A DNA stretch of 64,000 nucleotides from Stappia stellulata (GTDB lineage Bacteria; Pseudomonadota; Alphaproteobacteria; Rhizobiales; Stappiaceae): assembly GCF_020176715.1 (NCBI RefSeq), contig NZ_JAIVMF010000012.1:1-64000 (forward strand), in the 5' to 3' direction. A program made the translations under genes and the position numbers. Below are positions 16,865 through 24,864 of this stretch, piece after piece. How positions within the stretch are numbered: position 1 is the first letter of the stretch; every line of letters begins with the position of its first letter. The notes under the pieces are model-generated. The model saw only the letters and a list, made by a program, of their open reading frames with translations, ran no database searches and was not told the DNA's origin.

Positions 16865-18223
16865 CTAGCTTGCCAGACCGCTCATCCTGAGGGCGAGGCC
16901 TGCGAGGCTTGCCGCGATCACCACCTCCGCCACGCTGCGCTTCAGCGCGAACAGCATGACCCCCGCGCCCGCCGCAATTGCAAGGCTCCACGGCTGCAGG
17001 CTGCCGGCGACCGGCAGGGGAAGCGAGGTCCATCCCGCGTCCAGCACCGTCACCGTCGCGAAGAGGACGTTGATCGCGAACCAGACCGAGAGGTTGAGGA
17101 TCGTGCCGACGACCGCCGCCGTGATGGCGGACAGTACGTTCGATAGCCAGGCGACCCCGCGGATGCGGTCGACATAGGGCGCGCCGGCGAGCACGAAGAC
17201 GAAGCTCGGCGCGAAGGTGACCCAGGTGGTGAGGCCGGCCGCCAGCAGCCCGGCGACCGCCGGGTCGAAGGGCGCGGGCGCGCGGTAGCCGCCCAGATAG
17301 CCGACGAACTGGGTGACGAGGATCAGCGGTCCGGGCGTGGTTTCGGCCAGCCCCAGGCCGTCGAGCATCTCTCCGGCCGTCAGCCAGCCGTTGGTTTCCA
17401 CCGCCACCTGGGCCATGTAGCTCAGGAGCGCATAGGCCCCGCCGAAACTCACCAGCGCCATCGTGGAAAAGAAAGCGGCGATGTTGGCGAAGACGTGACC
17501 GGGCGACAGCAAGATGACGATGGCCGCCACCGGCAGCGCCCACAGGGCGATCCCGGTGGCGAGGATGCGCAGCGCGCGCGCGTGCAGCGACCGGTCGGCT
17601 GCCGGCCGGGCCCGGCTTTCATCCTGTGCCGGGGAGGGAGTGGCCGCGGCGCGCGGCACAAGAAGTCCGCACAGGCCGGCGGCCACGATCACCAGGGGAA
17701 AGGGGAGGTCGAAAAGGAACAGCGCGCAGAAGGAGGCGGCGGCAATGGCAAGGGCGGCGGCTGAGGTCATCGCCCGTGCCGACAGCCGCACCAGCGCCTG
17801 CAGCACGATGGCGAGCACGCCGGCCTTGATGCCGAAGAACAGGCCTGCGACAAGCGGGGAGGCGCCGAAGGTCACATAGACGAGCGACAGCGCCAGCATG
17901 GCGAGCGCGCCTGGGGCGATGAACAACAGCCCCGAGACGATGCCGCCGCGCGTGCCGGCGACGATCCAGCCGCAATAGGTGGCGAGCTGCTGGGCTTCGG
18001 GGCCGGGCAGGAGCATGCAATAGTTCAGCGCGTTGAGGAAACGGCCTTCCGATATCCGCTTGCCGTCGGCGACGAACTCCTTGTGCAGCAGCGCGATCTG
18101 GGCCGCCGGACCGCCGAAGGAGAGCAGGCCGATGCTGAAGGAGCGCCGCGCCAGCCAGGCGAATTCGGCAGCGTCAGGGGCGCTTGCGGGCGCGGGGTCC
18201 GGCGGATGCGGCGGTTCGGTCAT
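16865..18223 (-). CDS. chrA: Chromate transporter ChrA, two-domain form
   Basis: A 452-residue inner-membrane protein of the CHR family, long form made of two homologous halves. The first half has SIGLLSFGGPAAQIALLHKEFV (about residues 30-51) and LNYCMLLPGPEAQQLATYCGW. The second half repeats the pattern with MALVSFGGAYALLSYMAQVAVE and GLGLAETTPGPLILVTQFVGYLGG. ChrA extrudes chromate using the proton gradient. Other roles are suggested for many homologues, so chromate resistance is likely but not proven. The start at 18223 has AAGG just upstream. It is divergent from the DMT exporter gene, and the 159 bases between hold an operator-like repeat. Confidence 0.92.
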   Translation of the reverse strand: MTEPPHPPDPAPASAPDAAEFAWLARRSFSIGLLSFGGPAAQIALLHKEFVADGKRISEGRFLNALNYCMLLPGPEAQQLATYCGWIVAGTRGGIVSGLLFIAPGALAMLALSLVYVTFGASPLVAGLFFGIKAGVLAIVLQALVRLSARAMTSAAALAIAAASFCALFLFDLPFPLVIVAAGLCGLLVPRAAATPSPAQDESRARPAADRSLHARALRILATGIALWALPVAAIVILLSPGHVFANIAAFFSTMALVSFGGAYALLSYMAQVAVETNGWLTAGEMLDGLGLAETTPGPLILVTQFVGYLGGYRAPAPFDPAVAGLLAAGLTTWVTFAPSFVFVLAGAPYVDRIRGVAWLSNVLSAITAAVVGTILNLSVWFAINVLFATVTVLDAGWTSLPLPVAGSLQPWSLAIAAGAGVMLFALKRSVAEVVIAASLAGLALRMSGLAS

Positions 18224-18322
18224 CTGGGGCCTTGCAAAACGGGAGGGGCGGGTTGCTCTGGGCGCATAGCGGATGTGCGTTTCCGTATCATGACATTGGA
18301 CGCAATCCCTTCCACACTCGGA

Positions 18323-18337
18323 ATTTGTCGTACAAAT
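18323..18337. promoter_or_regulatory. Operator-like inverted repeat ATTTGT-N3-ACAAAT
   Basis: Six-base arms ATTTGT (18323-18328) and ACAAAT (18332-18337) are separated by three bases within the chrA/DMT divergent spacer. The arrangement suits a dimeric regulator that could act on either gene. No regulator gene is adjacent. Confidence 0.35.
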
Positions 18338-18338
18338 A

Positions 18339-18360
18339 GAAGCGCCGGAGGCGGCGCTTC
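18339..18360 (+). other. Perfect 9-bp leader hairpin before the DMT exporter
   Basis: GAAGCGCCG (18339-18347) pairs fully with CGGCGCTTC (18352-18360) around a GAGG loop. The hairpin ends ten bases before the ribosome-binding GAAGGA (18371-18376). No T-run follows, so an mRNA-stabilising or regulatory role is more likely than termination. Confidence 0.4.
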
Positions 18361-18382
18361 CGGTTTAAACGAAGGACAAAGA

Positions 18383-19318
18383 ATGCGGCGTGGCGGATAT
18401 TTGCGATCTCCCGTTCTCTCGGCCATCGCGGTGCCGGAGCGGTTCATGGGGATCGCACTGATTTCCTTCGCGTTCTTTTCCTTCTCCGGGCTCGATGCGA
18501 CGGCAAAATATCTCGGGCAGACGCTTCCCGCCGAACAGATCGTGTGGATGCGTTTCCTGACCCATGTGGTCTTTGCCGTGCTGCTGTTTCGGGTCTGGCG
18601 CATTCCGGGCGCGCTGCGCAGCGACCGCTGGCCCCTGCAGATCCTGCGCTCGATGTTCCTGCTCGGCTCCACCGTGTTCAACTTTTTCGCCGTGCGCCAC
18701 CTCCAGTTGGCCGAAACCGTCTCGATCATGTTCGCCGCGCCGTTCGTGGTGACGGCGCTCGCCGGACCGCTTCTCAACGAATGGGCGGGCTTTCGCCGCT
18801 GGATGGCGATCATCGTCGGCTTTATCGGCGTGCTTGTGGTGACGCGACCGGGGCTTGGCGGATTGAACTGGGCGGCCCTTCTCTCGGTCTGTTCGATGAC
18901 CTGCTATGCGCTCTATGCGCTGACGACGCGCATGCTGGCGCATTCGGAATCGCCCGTCGGCATGCTGATCATTTCCGCGGTCGTGGCGACGCTTGCGATC
19001 ACGCCCTTCGGCCTCGCTGCCTGGACCGCACCCGGCGATCTGTGGACCTGGGCGCTTCTGCTGTCGACCGGTGCCTGGGGCTGTATCGGCCATTTCGCGC
19101 TGATCCGCGCGCATGTGCTGGCGCCTGCGCCCGTGCTCGCGCCCTTCATGTACATCCAGATCCTGTGGATGAGCGGGCTCGGCTATCTCGTGTTCGACGA
19201 CGTGCCGGGGCCATTCACCGTGCTCGGGGCGGCGATCGTGGTCAGCTCGGGGCTTTATATTCTCTACCGCGAGCGCAAGATCTCCCGGGGCGAGGCGCAC
19301 GCCGACGGCGGGCTCTAG
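18383..19318 (+). CDS. DMT family transporter (EamA domains)
   Basis: A 311-residue inner-membrane exporter of the drug/metabolite superfamily with about ten helices in two EamA repeats. Signature stretches are FFSFSGLDATAKYLGQTLPAEQIVWMRFLTH in the first half and GGLNWAALLSVCSMTCYALYALTTRML in the second, ending with VLGAAIVVSSGLYILYRERK. The ATG at 18383 has GAAGGA six bases upstream. Substrates of this family (amino acids, purines, quaternary compounds) cannot be deduced from sequence. A similar exporter is encoded at 30509-31429. It is divergent from chrA and may share control with it. Confidence 0.88.
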   Translation: MRRGGYLRSPVLSAIAVPERFMGIALISFAFFSFSGLDATAKYLGQTLPAEQIVWMRFLTHVVFAVLLFRVWRIPGALRSDRWPLQILRSMFLLGSTVFNFFAVRHLQLAETVSIMFAAPFVVTALAGPLLNEWAGFRRWMAIIVGFIGVLVVTRPGLGGLNWAALLSVCSMTCYALYALTTRMLAHSESPVGMLIISAVVATLAITPFGLAAWTAPGDLWTWALLLSTGAWGCIGHFALIRAHVLAPAPVLAPFMYIQILWMSGLGYLVFDDVPGPFTVLGAAIVVSSGLYILYRERKISRGEAHADGGL

Positions 19319-19380
19319 GCGCGGGCGGTGCCGATTCGACCGGCATTCGCGCTTGCCAGCCGGGCCGCGATTGGCAACAC

Positions 19381-19394
19381 TTCAATCGATTGAA
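19381..19394. promoter_or_regulatory. LacI-type operator palindrome upstream of the LacI regulator
   Basis: TTCAATCGATTGAA is a perfect 14-bp palindrome with a central CG, the normal form of LacI/GalR operators. It lies 14 bases before the GTG start of a LacI-family gene, so autoregulation is likely. Confidence 0.55.
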
Positions 19395-19408
19395 TCAGAG
19401 GCCGAGCG

Positions 19409-20545
19409 GTGACCATAAAGACACCCAAAGGACCCCCAGCGGTGCAGGCCGCGCCGGGCGAACCGCTTGTCGCTTCAAGTCGCGGGCCCGGCAGGGCGCG
19501 AGGCGCGCGCCGGCTCACGCTCGGCGACATGGCGGAGGCGCTTCAGGTTTCCACCGCCACCGTGTCGCTCGCGCTTCGGGATTCGCCTTTGGTCGCGCCG
19601 GCGACGCGCGAGCGCATCAAGGCCCATGCGCTGGCCGCCGGCTATGTCTACAACCGCTCGGCCGCGGCCCTGCGCACGGCGCGCTCCAACATGATCGGCG
19701 TGGCGGTCCACGATATTCTCAATCCCTATTTCGCGGAGGTGTTCCGCGCGCTGGAGGACGAGCTCGGGCGCGAGAACCAGGTGGTCCTGATCTGCAACCA
19801 CCGTGACGACGTCGCCCGCCAGCAGCGCTTCATCGACACCTTGATGCAGCACCGCGTCGACGGGCTGGTGATCTGCGCCTCCGTCGGCACGCGGGTCGAG
19901 GACATCAACGGCCTGGCCGACAGCGGCATTCCGGTGACGCTTATCTGTCGCGACGTCGCCGGCGCCCGCGTGCCGGTGGTGCGCAGCGACGATGTGGCTG
20001 GCGCACGCATGGTGGTGTCGCATCTGATCGCCCAGGGCCACCGGCAGATCGCGATGATCGGCGGACGCCGGCAAAGCTCCTCGGGCCACGACCGCAATCT
20101 CGGCTGGAAGCTGGCGCTCGAAGAGGCCGGCATCGACGTGGCGGCGCAACTCGACATTCCCGAGCTGATGACGACGGCGGACGGACGCGATGCGGTGGCG
20201 CAACTCCTGAGCGCGACGCCGCGCCCGACAGCGGTCTTCGCCTTCAACGACCTGATCGCGCATGGCCTGCTCTCGGCGCTGCGCCGCGCCGGCGTGGAGC
20301 CGGGGCGCGACATCGCGGTTGCCGGCTACGACGACACGGACGGCGCGGCCAGCCGCACGCCGGCGCTGACCTCCGTATGGAACAAGCCGGACGAGATCGG
20401 AAAGACCGCGGCCGCTCTCATGCTGCGCCAGATCGCCGGCGCGCCGGTCACGGAAATGCCCGCGCCCATCCTGCCGGAACTGCGGGTGCGCGAATCGACC
20501 CCGCCGCCAAAGCCGGGCGGCGAGGGCCAGGCGCGCGGTGCCTGA
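19409..20545 (+). CDS. LacI family transcriptional regulator
   Basis: A 378-residue repressor. After a 35-residue variable leader comes the LacI headpiece LTLGDMAEALQVSTATVSLALRDSPLVAPATRERI (about residues 36-70) with the hinge YNRSAAALRTARSNMIGV. The periplasmic-binding-like core follows (VHDILNPYFAEV..., GGRRQSSSGHDRNLGWKLAL). The start is a GTG at 19409. An ATG does not occur before the headpiece, so the leader may be partly untranslated. Its own operator palindrome lies directly upstream. It precedes a 2-hydroxyacid dehydrogenase by 69 bases, so a sugar acid or hydroxyacid effector is inferred. Confidence 0.88.
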   Translation: MTIKTPKGPPAVQAAPGEPLVASSRGPGRARGARRLTLGDMAEALQVSTATVSLALRDSPLVAPATRERIKAHALAAGYVYNRSAAALRTARSNMIGVAVHDILNPYFAEVFRALEDELGRENQVVLICNHRDDVARQQRFIDTLMQHRVDGLVICASVGTRVEDINGLADSGIPVTLICRDVAGARVPVVRSDDVAGARMVVSHLIAQGHRQIAMIGGRRQSSSGHDRNLGWKLALEEAGIDVAAQLDIPELMTTADGRDAVAQLLSATPRPTAVFAFNDLIAHGLLSALRRAGVEPGRDIAVAGYDDTDGAASRTPALTSVWNKPDEIGKTAAALMLRQIAGAPVTEMPAPILPELRVRESTPPPKPGGEGQARGA

Positions 20546-20614
20546 ACAACGAACACGACCTGACCGTCCGCCCGCTCAGGATGCGGCGCGGATCGACACT
20601 TTGGGAGGATTTTG

Positions 20615-21583
20615 ATGGCCTTGGCCGAAATTTTGATGCTTGGGCGCGCGCCCGCGATCGTCGGGGAGCAGCTCTCTCGCCAGTTCACGGTGCACCGCGC
20701 CGGTCCCGGCGAGGTCGAGGCGCTGTCGCCCGACCTGCTGTCGCGGGTGCGCGGGATCGCCAGCGGCGCGCATGTGCCGGTCAACCGGGCGCTGATCGAG
20801 CGCATGCCGGGGCTGGAGATCGTCGCCAATTTCGGGGTCGGCTACGATTCCGTCGATGCCGCCTTTTGCGGCGAGCGCGGGATTTGCGTCACCAACACGC
20901 CCGATGTCCTGACCGAGGAGGTCGCGGATACCGCCTTCGGGCTGTTGCTGATGACCGTGCGCCAGCTCTCGGCCGCCGAACGCTACCTGCGCGCCGGGCG
21001 CTGGGAGGCGGAAGGACCCTATCCGCTGACGCCGGCCACCTTGCGCGGCCGCACGCTCGGCATTCTCGGGCTGGGGCGGATCGGTCTGGCGATTGCCCGG
21101 CGGGCGGAGGCTTTCGGCCTGGAGGTGCGCTACCACGGGCGCACGCAGCGCACAGATGTCGACTATCCCTATCACGACACGCTGGAGGGGCTGGCGCGGG
21201 CCTGCGACACGCTGATGGTGGTGGCGCCGGGCGGCGAGGCAACGCGCGGGATTGTCGACCGGCGGGTGCTTGAGGCGCTCGGACCGGAGGGTATCGTCGT
21301 CAACGTCGGACGCGGAACCGTGATCGACGAGCCGGCGCTGGTCGCAGCCCTTCAGGACGGGACCATCCTGTCGGCCGGTCTCGATGTGTTCGAGAAGGAG
21401 CCGAAGGTGCCGCAGGCGCTGAAGGACATGGAGCATGTGGTGCTCTTGCCGCATGTCGGGTCGGCGTCCCGCCATACCCGCGACCGGATGGGACAGCTTG
21501 TCGTCGACAATCTGGCGTCCTGGTTCCGCGACGGCCGCCCGCTCACCCCGGTTGCCGAGACCCCGTTCGTTGCGAAAGGGTAA
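20615..21583 (+). CDS. 2-hydroxyacid dehydrogenase (glyoxylate/hydroxypyruvate reductase type)
   Basis: A 322-residue cytosolic NAD(P)-dependent dehydrogenase of the D-isomer family. The Rossmann motif is GILGLGRIGLAIARRAEAFGLEV (about residues 147-169). Catalytic residues are visible as VNVGRGTVID (Arg), DVFEKEP (Glu) and LLPHVGSAS (His). It reduces 2-oxoacids such as glyoxylate or hydroxypyruvate to D-2-hydroxyacids, or the reverse. GGGAGG at 20603-20608 supports the ATG at 20615. It follows the LacI-type gene on the same strand and may be its target. Confidence 0.88.
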   Translation: MALAEILMLGRAPAIVGEQLSRQFTVHRAGPGEVEALSPDLLSRVRGIASGAHVPVNRALIERMPGLEIVANFGVGYDSVDAAFCGERGICVTNTPDVLTEEVADTAFGLLLMTVRQLSAAERYLRAGRWEAEGPYPLTPATLRGRTLGILGLGRIGLAIARRAEAFGLEVRYHGRTQRTDVDYPYHDTLEGLARACDTLMVVAPGGEATRGIVDRRVLEALGPEGIVVNVGRGTVIDEPALVAALQDGTILSAGLDVFEKEPKVPQALKDMEHVVLLPHVGSASRHTRDRMGQLVVDNLASWFRDGRPLTPVAETPFVAKG

Positions 21584-21589
21584 CCTGTC

Positions 21590-21605
21590 TTAACCGCCCC
21601 TTAAC
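21590..21605. promoter_or_regulatory. CtrA-type binding site TTAA-N7-TTAAC
   Basis: TTAA (21590-21593), seven bases, then TTAAC (21601-21605) match the full CtrA recognition consensus of alphaproteobacteria. The site lies just after the 2-hydroxyacid dehydrogenase stop and 98 bases before a 29-residue membrane ORF. CtrA is the conserved cell-cycle regulator of this class. Confidence 0.5.
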
Positions 21606-21702
21606 GAAACCGGTCGCATTTTAGGAGAAGAAACGGCCGGGGAGGCCGTGCGAGCGGTCGGCGAGGTGCAAGTCCGCGCCCGCCTGCGTTGGGGGAAAGC
21701 CC

Positions 21703-21792
21703 ATGCATATTCACATGAGCCGGGTCGGCACCGTCCTGTCGTGGGCGCTGTTCTCGCTGCTGTTCTTCGGGACCGGCATCGCCGGGGTCTGA
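21703..21792 (+). CDS. Small single-helix membrane protein, 29 residues, uncharacterised
   Basis: I do not recognise this ORF. It encodes 29 residues: a short basic N-terminus (MHIHMSR), then a continuous hydrophobic segment (VLSWALFSLLFFGTGIAGV) that would cross the membrane once. GGGGGAAAG at 21691-21699 is a good ribosome-binding site for the ATG at 21703. A second ATG at 21715 is possible. It is preceded by a CtrA-type box at 21590 and a short leader hairpin (21633-21649), and a hairpin covers its stop codon (21782-21798). It could be a genuine small protein, a leader peptide, or chance. Conservation in related genomes would decide. Confidence 0.4.
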   Translation: MHIHMSRVGTVLSWALFSLLFFGTGIAGV

Positions 21793-21798
21793 CCCCGG
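21782..21798. terminator. Hairpin over the stop codon of the small ORF
   Basis: CCGGGGTC (21782-21789) pairs fully with GACCCCGG (21791-21798) around a single base. It lies between the converging small ORF and the aminotransferase gene and may separate transcription. There is no T-run. Confidence 0.3.
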
Positions 21799-21814
21799 TG
21801 CGCCCGTTGTCCGG

Positions 21815-22993
21815 TCAAGCGGCGTTTTCGTCGAGGAAGTCGCGCATGCGCGTCAGCGCGCGGGAAATGTTCTCCGCCGAATTGGCGTAGGACAGGCGAA
21901 TGTAGCCCTCGCCCAGAATGCCGAAATCCGGTCCGCCGATCACCGCGACGCCCGCCTTTTCCAGAAGCGCGCTGGCGAGCGGTTTCGCCTTCCAGCCCGT
22001 CTCCTTGATGTTGGGAAAGGCGTAGAAGGCCCCCATCGGCGTGCGTGCCGAGACGCCCGGCAGCGCGTTCAGTCCCTCCACCACCAGTTTGCGGCGGATG
22101 TCGAATTCGCGCATCATCTCCGCGACAGCGTCCTGCGGTCCCTCAAGCGCGGCGAGGCCGGCATATTGCGCCGGCGCGTTGACGCAGGACCAGGCGTTGA
22201 CGGCAAGCTTGCGCGCCTTGTCGATCAGCTGGTCCGGCCACACCGCGTAGCCCATGCGCCAGCCGGTCATCGCGTAGGTCTTCGACCAGCCGTCGAGCAG
22301 GATCAGCCGGTCGCGCACTGCCTCGAACTCCAGCAGCGAGCAATGCGGCGCGCCGTCATAGGTCATCTGCCCGTAGATCTCGTCGGACAGGATGGCGATG
22401 TCGGGCCGTGCCTCCAGACCCTCGACCAGCGCCTCGATCTCGGCGCGCGGCGTGACGCCGCCGGTCGGGTTCGCCGGCGAATTCAGGATGACCAGCCGGG
22501 TCTCGGGCGTCAGCAACGACAGGGTTTCCTCCGCGGAGAAGGCAAAGCCGTTTTCCTCGCGGATCGGCACGGGCACGGGGCGGGCGCCGGTGAACTCGAT
22601 CATCGAGCGGTAGATCGGAAAGCCCGGATCGGGATAGAGGATGTCGACGCCCGGTGCGCCGAACATCAGGATCGCCATGAACATGGTGACCTTGCCGCCG
22701 GGCACGATCACGACATTGTCCGGCGAGACCTCGGCGGAAAGGCGCCTGTGCAGGTCCTTCGCCACCGCCTCGCGCAGCGGCAGGATGCCGGTCGCCGGCG
22801 TGTAGCCGTGGTGGCCGTCGCGCAGGGCCTTGACCGCTGCCTCGACGATATGCTCCGGCGTGCGGAAATCCGGCTGGCCGATCCCGAGGTTGATGATGTC
22901 GCGGCCCTCGGCAGCCAGTTGTGTGGCCCGCGCCAGCACGGCGAAGGCGTTTTCCTCGCCGATCCGGTTGAAGCCCTCGATTGTTTTCAGCAT
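21815..22993 (-). CDS. Pyridoxal phosphate-dependent aminotransferase, class I/II
   Basis: A 392-residue cytosolic fold-type I aminotransferase. Visible features are INLGIGQPDFRTP near the N-terminus, NSPANPTGGV (about residues 170-179), ILSDEIYGQMTYDG with the PLP-contacting Asp, and the Schiff-base lysine in DGWSKTYAMTGWRMGY (about 233-248). The motif set fits the alpha/gamma aspartate-type and branched transaminases of COG0436. The amino donor cannot be fixed from sequence. GGGAGGAACA directly precedes the ATG at 22993. It is not obviously in an operon, since Ogt is divergent. Confidence 0.88.
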   Translation of the reverse strand: MLKTIEGFNRIGEENAFAVLARATQLAAEGRDIINLGIGQPDFRTPEHIVEAAVKALRDGHHGYTPATGILPLREAVAKDLHRRLSAEVSPDNVVIVPGGKVTMFMAILMFGAPGVDILYPDPGFPIYRSMIEFTGARPVPVPIREENGFAFSAEETLSLLTPETRLVILNSPANPTGGVTPRAEIEALVEGLEARPDIAILSDEIYGQMTYDGAPHCSLLEFEAVRDRLILLDGWSKTYAMTGWRMGYAVWPDQLIDKARKLAVNAWSCVNAPAQYAGLAALEGPQDAVAEMMREFDIRRKLVVEGLNALPGVSARTPMGAFYAFPNIKETGWKAKPLASALLEKAGVAVIGGPDFGILGEGYIRLSYANSAENISRALTRMRDFLDENAA

Positions 22994-23156
22994 TGTTCCT
23001 CCCGCAGGGATCGTCCGACCCTCGTCCGGCCTTGCTCCGGCCCTTGTGTCCTGCTCATCTTGTAGCGCCCGGCCCCGGTTTTCGAAACCGTTTGCGTTGC
23101 GTCAGACGTCGTATCAGGCGGCGGCCTGCAGCCGATCCCGACGAAAAGGTCCCGCC

Positions 23157-23612
23157 ATGACGATTGCCCATCTGCCAAGCCCGGTCGGCGATCTTGAACT
23201 GGAAGAGCGCGACGGCGCGCTGGTGCGCCTGTCGTGGGCAAGCGGCGACGCGGCGCCCTCCACGCCGCTTCTCCAGGAGGCCGCCCGGCAGATCGCGGCC
23301 TATTTCGCCGGGGAGCTGACGGCGTTCGACCTGCCGCTGGCGCCGGCCGGCAACGCCTTTCGTCAGGATGTCTACCGGGCGATGCTGGCCATTCCGCGTG
23401 GTGAGACCGCGACCTATGGCGAGATCGCCAAGGCGCTCGGCACCTCCGCCCAGCCGGTCGGCCAGGCCTGCGGCGGCAATCCGATCCCCATCGTCATTCC
23501 CTGTCACAGGGTGGTGTCGGCGACCGGGCTCGGCGGTTTTTCCGGCGCAGGCGGCGTGGAAACCAAGATCGCGCTGCTCAGGCTCGAAGGCGGCTTCCGG
23601 TTCCTGTTGTGA
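23157..23612 (+). CDS. ogt: Methylated-DNA--protein-cysteine methyltransferase
   Basis: A 151-residue DNA repair protein that transfers methyl groups from O6-methylguanine to its own cysteine. The active-site PCHRVV places the acceptor at Cys116. It is preceded by AIPRGETATYGEIAKALGTSAQPVGQA, the DNA-binding helix-turn-helix with its recognition helix. The C-terminal GGFSGAGGVETKIALLRLEG is typical. The short N-terminal domain fits Ogt rather than Ada. The start is the ATG at 23157 (MTIAHLPSPVGDLELEE), where the family begins. A longer upstream frame lies antisense to the aminotransferase. Confidence 0.92.
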   Translation: MTIAHLPSPVGDLELEERDGALVRLSWASGDAAPSTPLLQEAARQIAAYFAGELTAFDLPLAPAGNAFRQDVYRAMLAIPRGETATYGEIAKALGTSAQPVGQACGGNPIPIVIPCHRVVSATGLGGFSGAGGVETKIALLRLEGGFRFLL

Positions 23613-23793
23613 GTGCGGGCGCCGGATCCGGCCCCCGTGCCCGCGTCTGCCGCAGCCGCGTGGGTCCGCATGCTTTGCCAAATGCGGCGAAACGCTATAG
23701 TCCGACAGGCGAGACACCCCATATGCGGGATCAAGAGAGCGAGATCCGTCCATTGTCGCGGATCCGTCCACCGCAAGACGACCAGGCAGGCAC

Positions 23794-24864
23794 ATGACCC
23801 TCACCCAGGACACGAAAACCCCCGTCACCGTGCTGACCGGATATCTCGGCGCCGGCAAGACGACGCTCCTGAACCGCATCCTCAGCGAGAACCACGGCGT
23901 GCGCTATGCGGTGATCGTCAACGAGTTCGGCGAGATCGGCATCGACAATGACCTGCTGGTTGAGTCGGACGAAGAAATCTTCGAGATGAACAACGGCTGC
24001 ATCTGCTGCACCGTGCGCGGCGACCTGATCCGTACGGTGGAGAACCTGATGAAGCGCCAGGGCAGCTTCGACGCCATCGTCGTGGAGACCACCGGCGTCG
24101 CCGATCCCGCGCCCGTCGCCCAGACCTTCTTCATGGACGACGACGTGCGCGACAAGGCCCGGCTCGATGCCGTGGTCGCCGTCGTCGATTGCCGGCATGT
24201 GCTGCAGCGGCTCGCCGACACGCGCGAGGCGGAAGACCAGATCGCCTTCGCCGACGTCATCCTGCTGAACAAGACCGATCTTGTCACGGCGGAGGAACTG
24301 AAGGCGGTGGAGGCCCGCATCCAGACGATCAACCCCTATGCCCGGTTGATGCGCAGCGAGCGCTGCGACGTGCCGCTCGACACGGTTCTCAATCGCGGCG
24401 CCTTCGACCTCAACCGCATCCTGACGCTCGATCCGCATTTTCTGGACGAGCATGAGCACACCCATGAGTGCGGACCGGACTGCGATCACGATCACCATCA
24501 TCACGACCACGATCATGACCACCACGGGCACGGACATGATCACGGGCGCGCGCACGCGCATGAAGATCCGCATTCGGTGAAAAGCGTCTCGATGACGGCG
24601 GGAGAACTGGATCCGGATGTGTTCTTCCAGTGGATCGGCAATGTCAGCCAGATCCAGGGACCGGGCATCTTGCGGCTGAAGGGCATCATGGCGTTCAAGA
24701 ACGATCCGCAGCGCTATGTGGTGCAAGGCGTGCACATGATCCTGGAAGGCGATCACCAGCGTGACTGGAAGGACGGGGAGCCACGCCAGAGCCGTCTCGT
24801 CGTCATCGGCCGCGATCTCGATTTCGACGCGCTGACGACCGGCTTTAAGGCCTGCGAGGCGTGA
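23794..24864 (+). CDS. COG0523-family GTPase (CobW/ZNG-like metallochaperone)
   Basis: A 356-residue G3E-family GTPase. Motifs are the P-loop LTGYLGAGKTTLL (residues 14-26), the metal site CICC (about 70-73), VVETTGVADPAPV, NKTDLV, and an extraordinarily His-rich loop at about residues 218-260 with a CGPDC pair. The CobW C-terminal domain follows (GILRLKGIMAFKND). Members deliver zinc or cobalt to client enzymes, often under zinc limitation. The His-rich loop and the lack of cobalamin genes nearby favour zinc. It overlaps the WD40 gene by four bases (GTGA), so the two are co-translated. Confidence 0.88.
   Translation: MTLTQDTKTPVTVLTGYLGAGKTTLLNRILSENHGVRYAVIVNEFGEIGIDNDLLVESDEEIFEMNNGCICCTVRGDLIRTVENLMKRQGSFDAIVVETTGVADPAPVAQTFFMDDDVRDKARLDAVVAVVDCRHVLQRLADTREAEDQIAFADVILLNKTDLVTAEELKAVEARIQTINPYARLMRSERCDVPLDTVLNRGAFDLNRILTLDPHFLDEHEHTHECGPDCDHDHHHHDHDHDHHGHGHDHGRAHAHEDPHSVKSVSMTAGELDPDVFFQWIGNVSQIQGPGILRLKGIMAFKNDPQRYVVQGVHMILEGDHQRDWKDGEPRQSRLVVIGRDLDFDALTTGFKACEA

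Noticed and set aside
21630-21700. GTGCGAGCGG followed by GC-rich folded sequence, recalling the 5' start of a group II intron
   Set aside because: No reverse transcriptase frame, no domain V-like hairpin and no 3' end consensus are present.
24449-24573. Short repeated CATGACCAC-like units, possibly a DNA repeat array
   Set aside because: The repeats encode the His-rich loop of the COG0523 GTPase in frame; a similar stretch at 30030-30105 encodes the NicO loop. Neither is a CRISPR or satellite.
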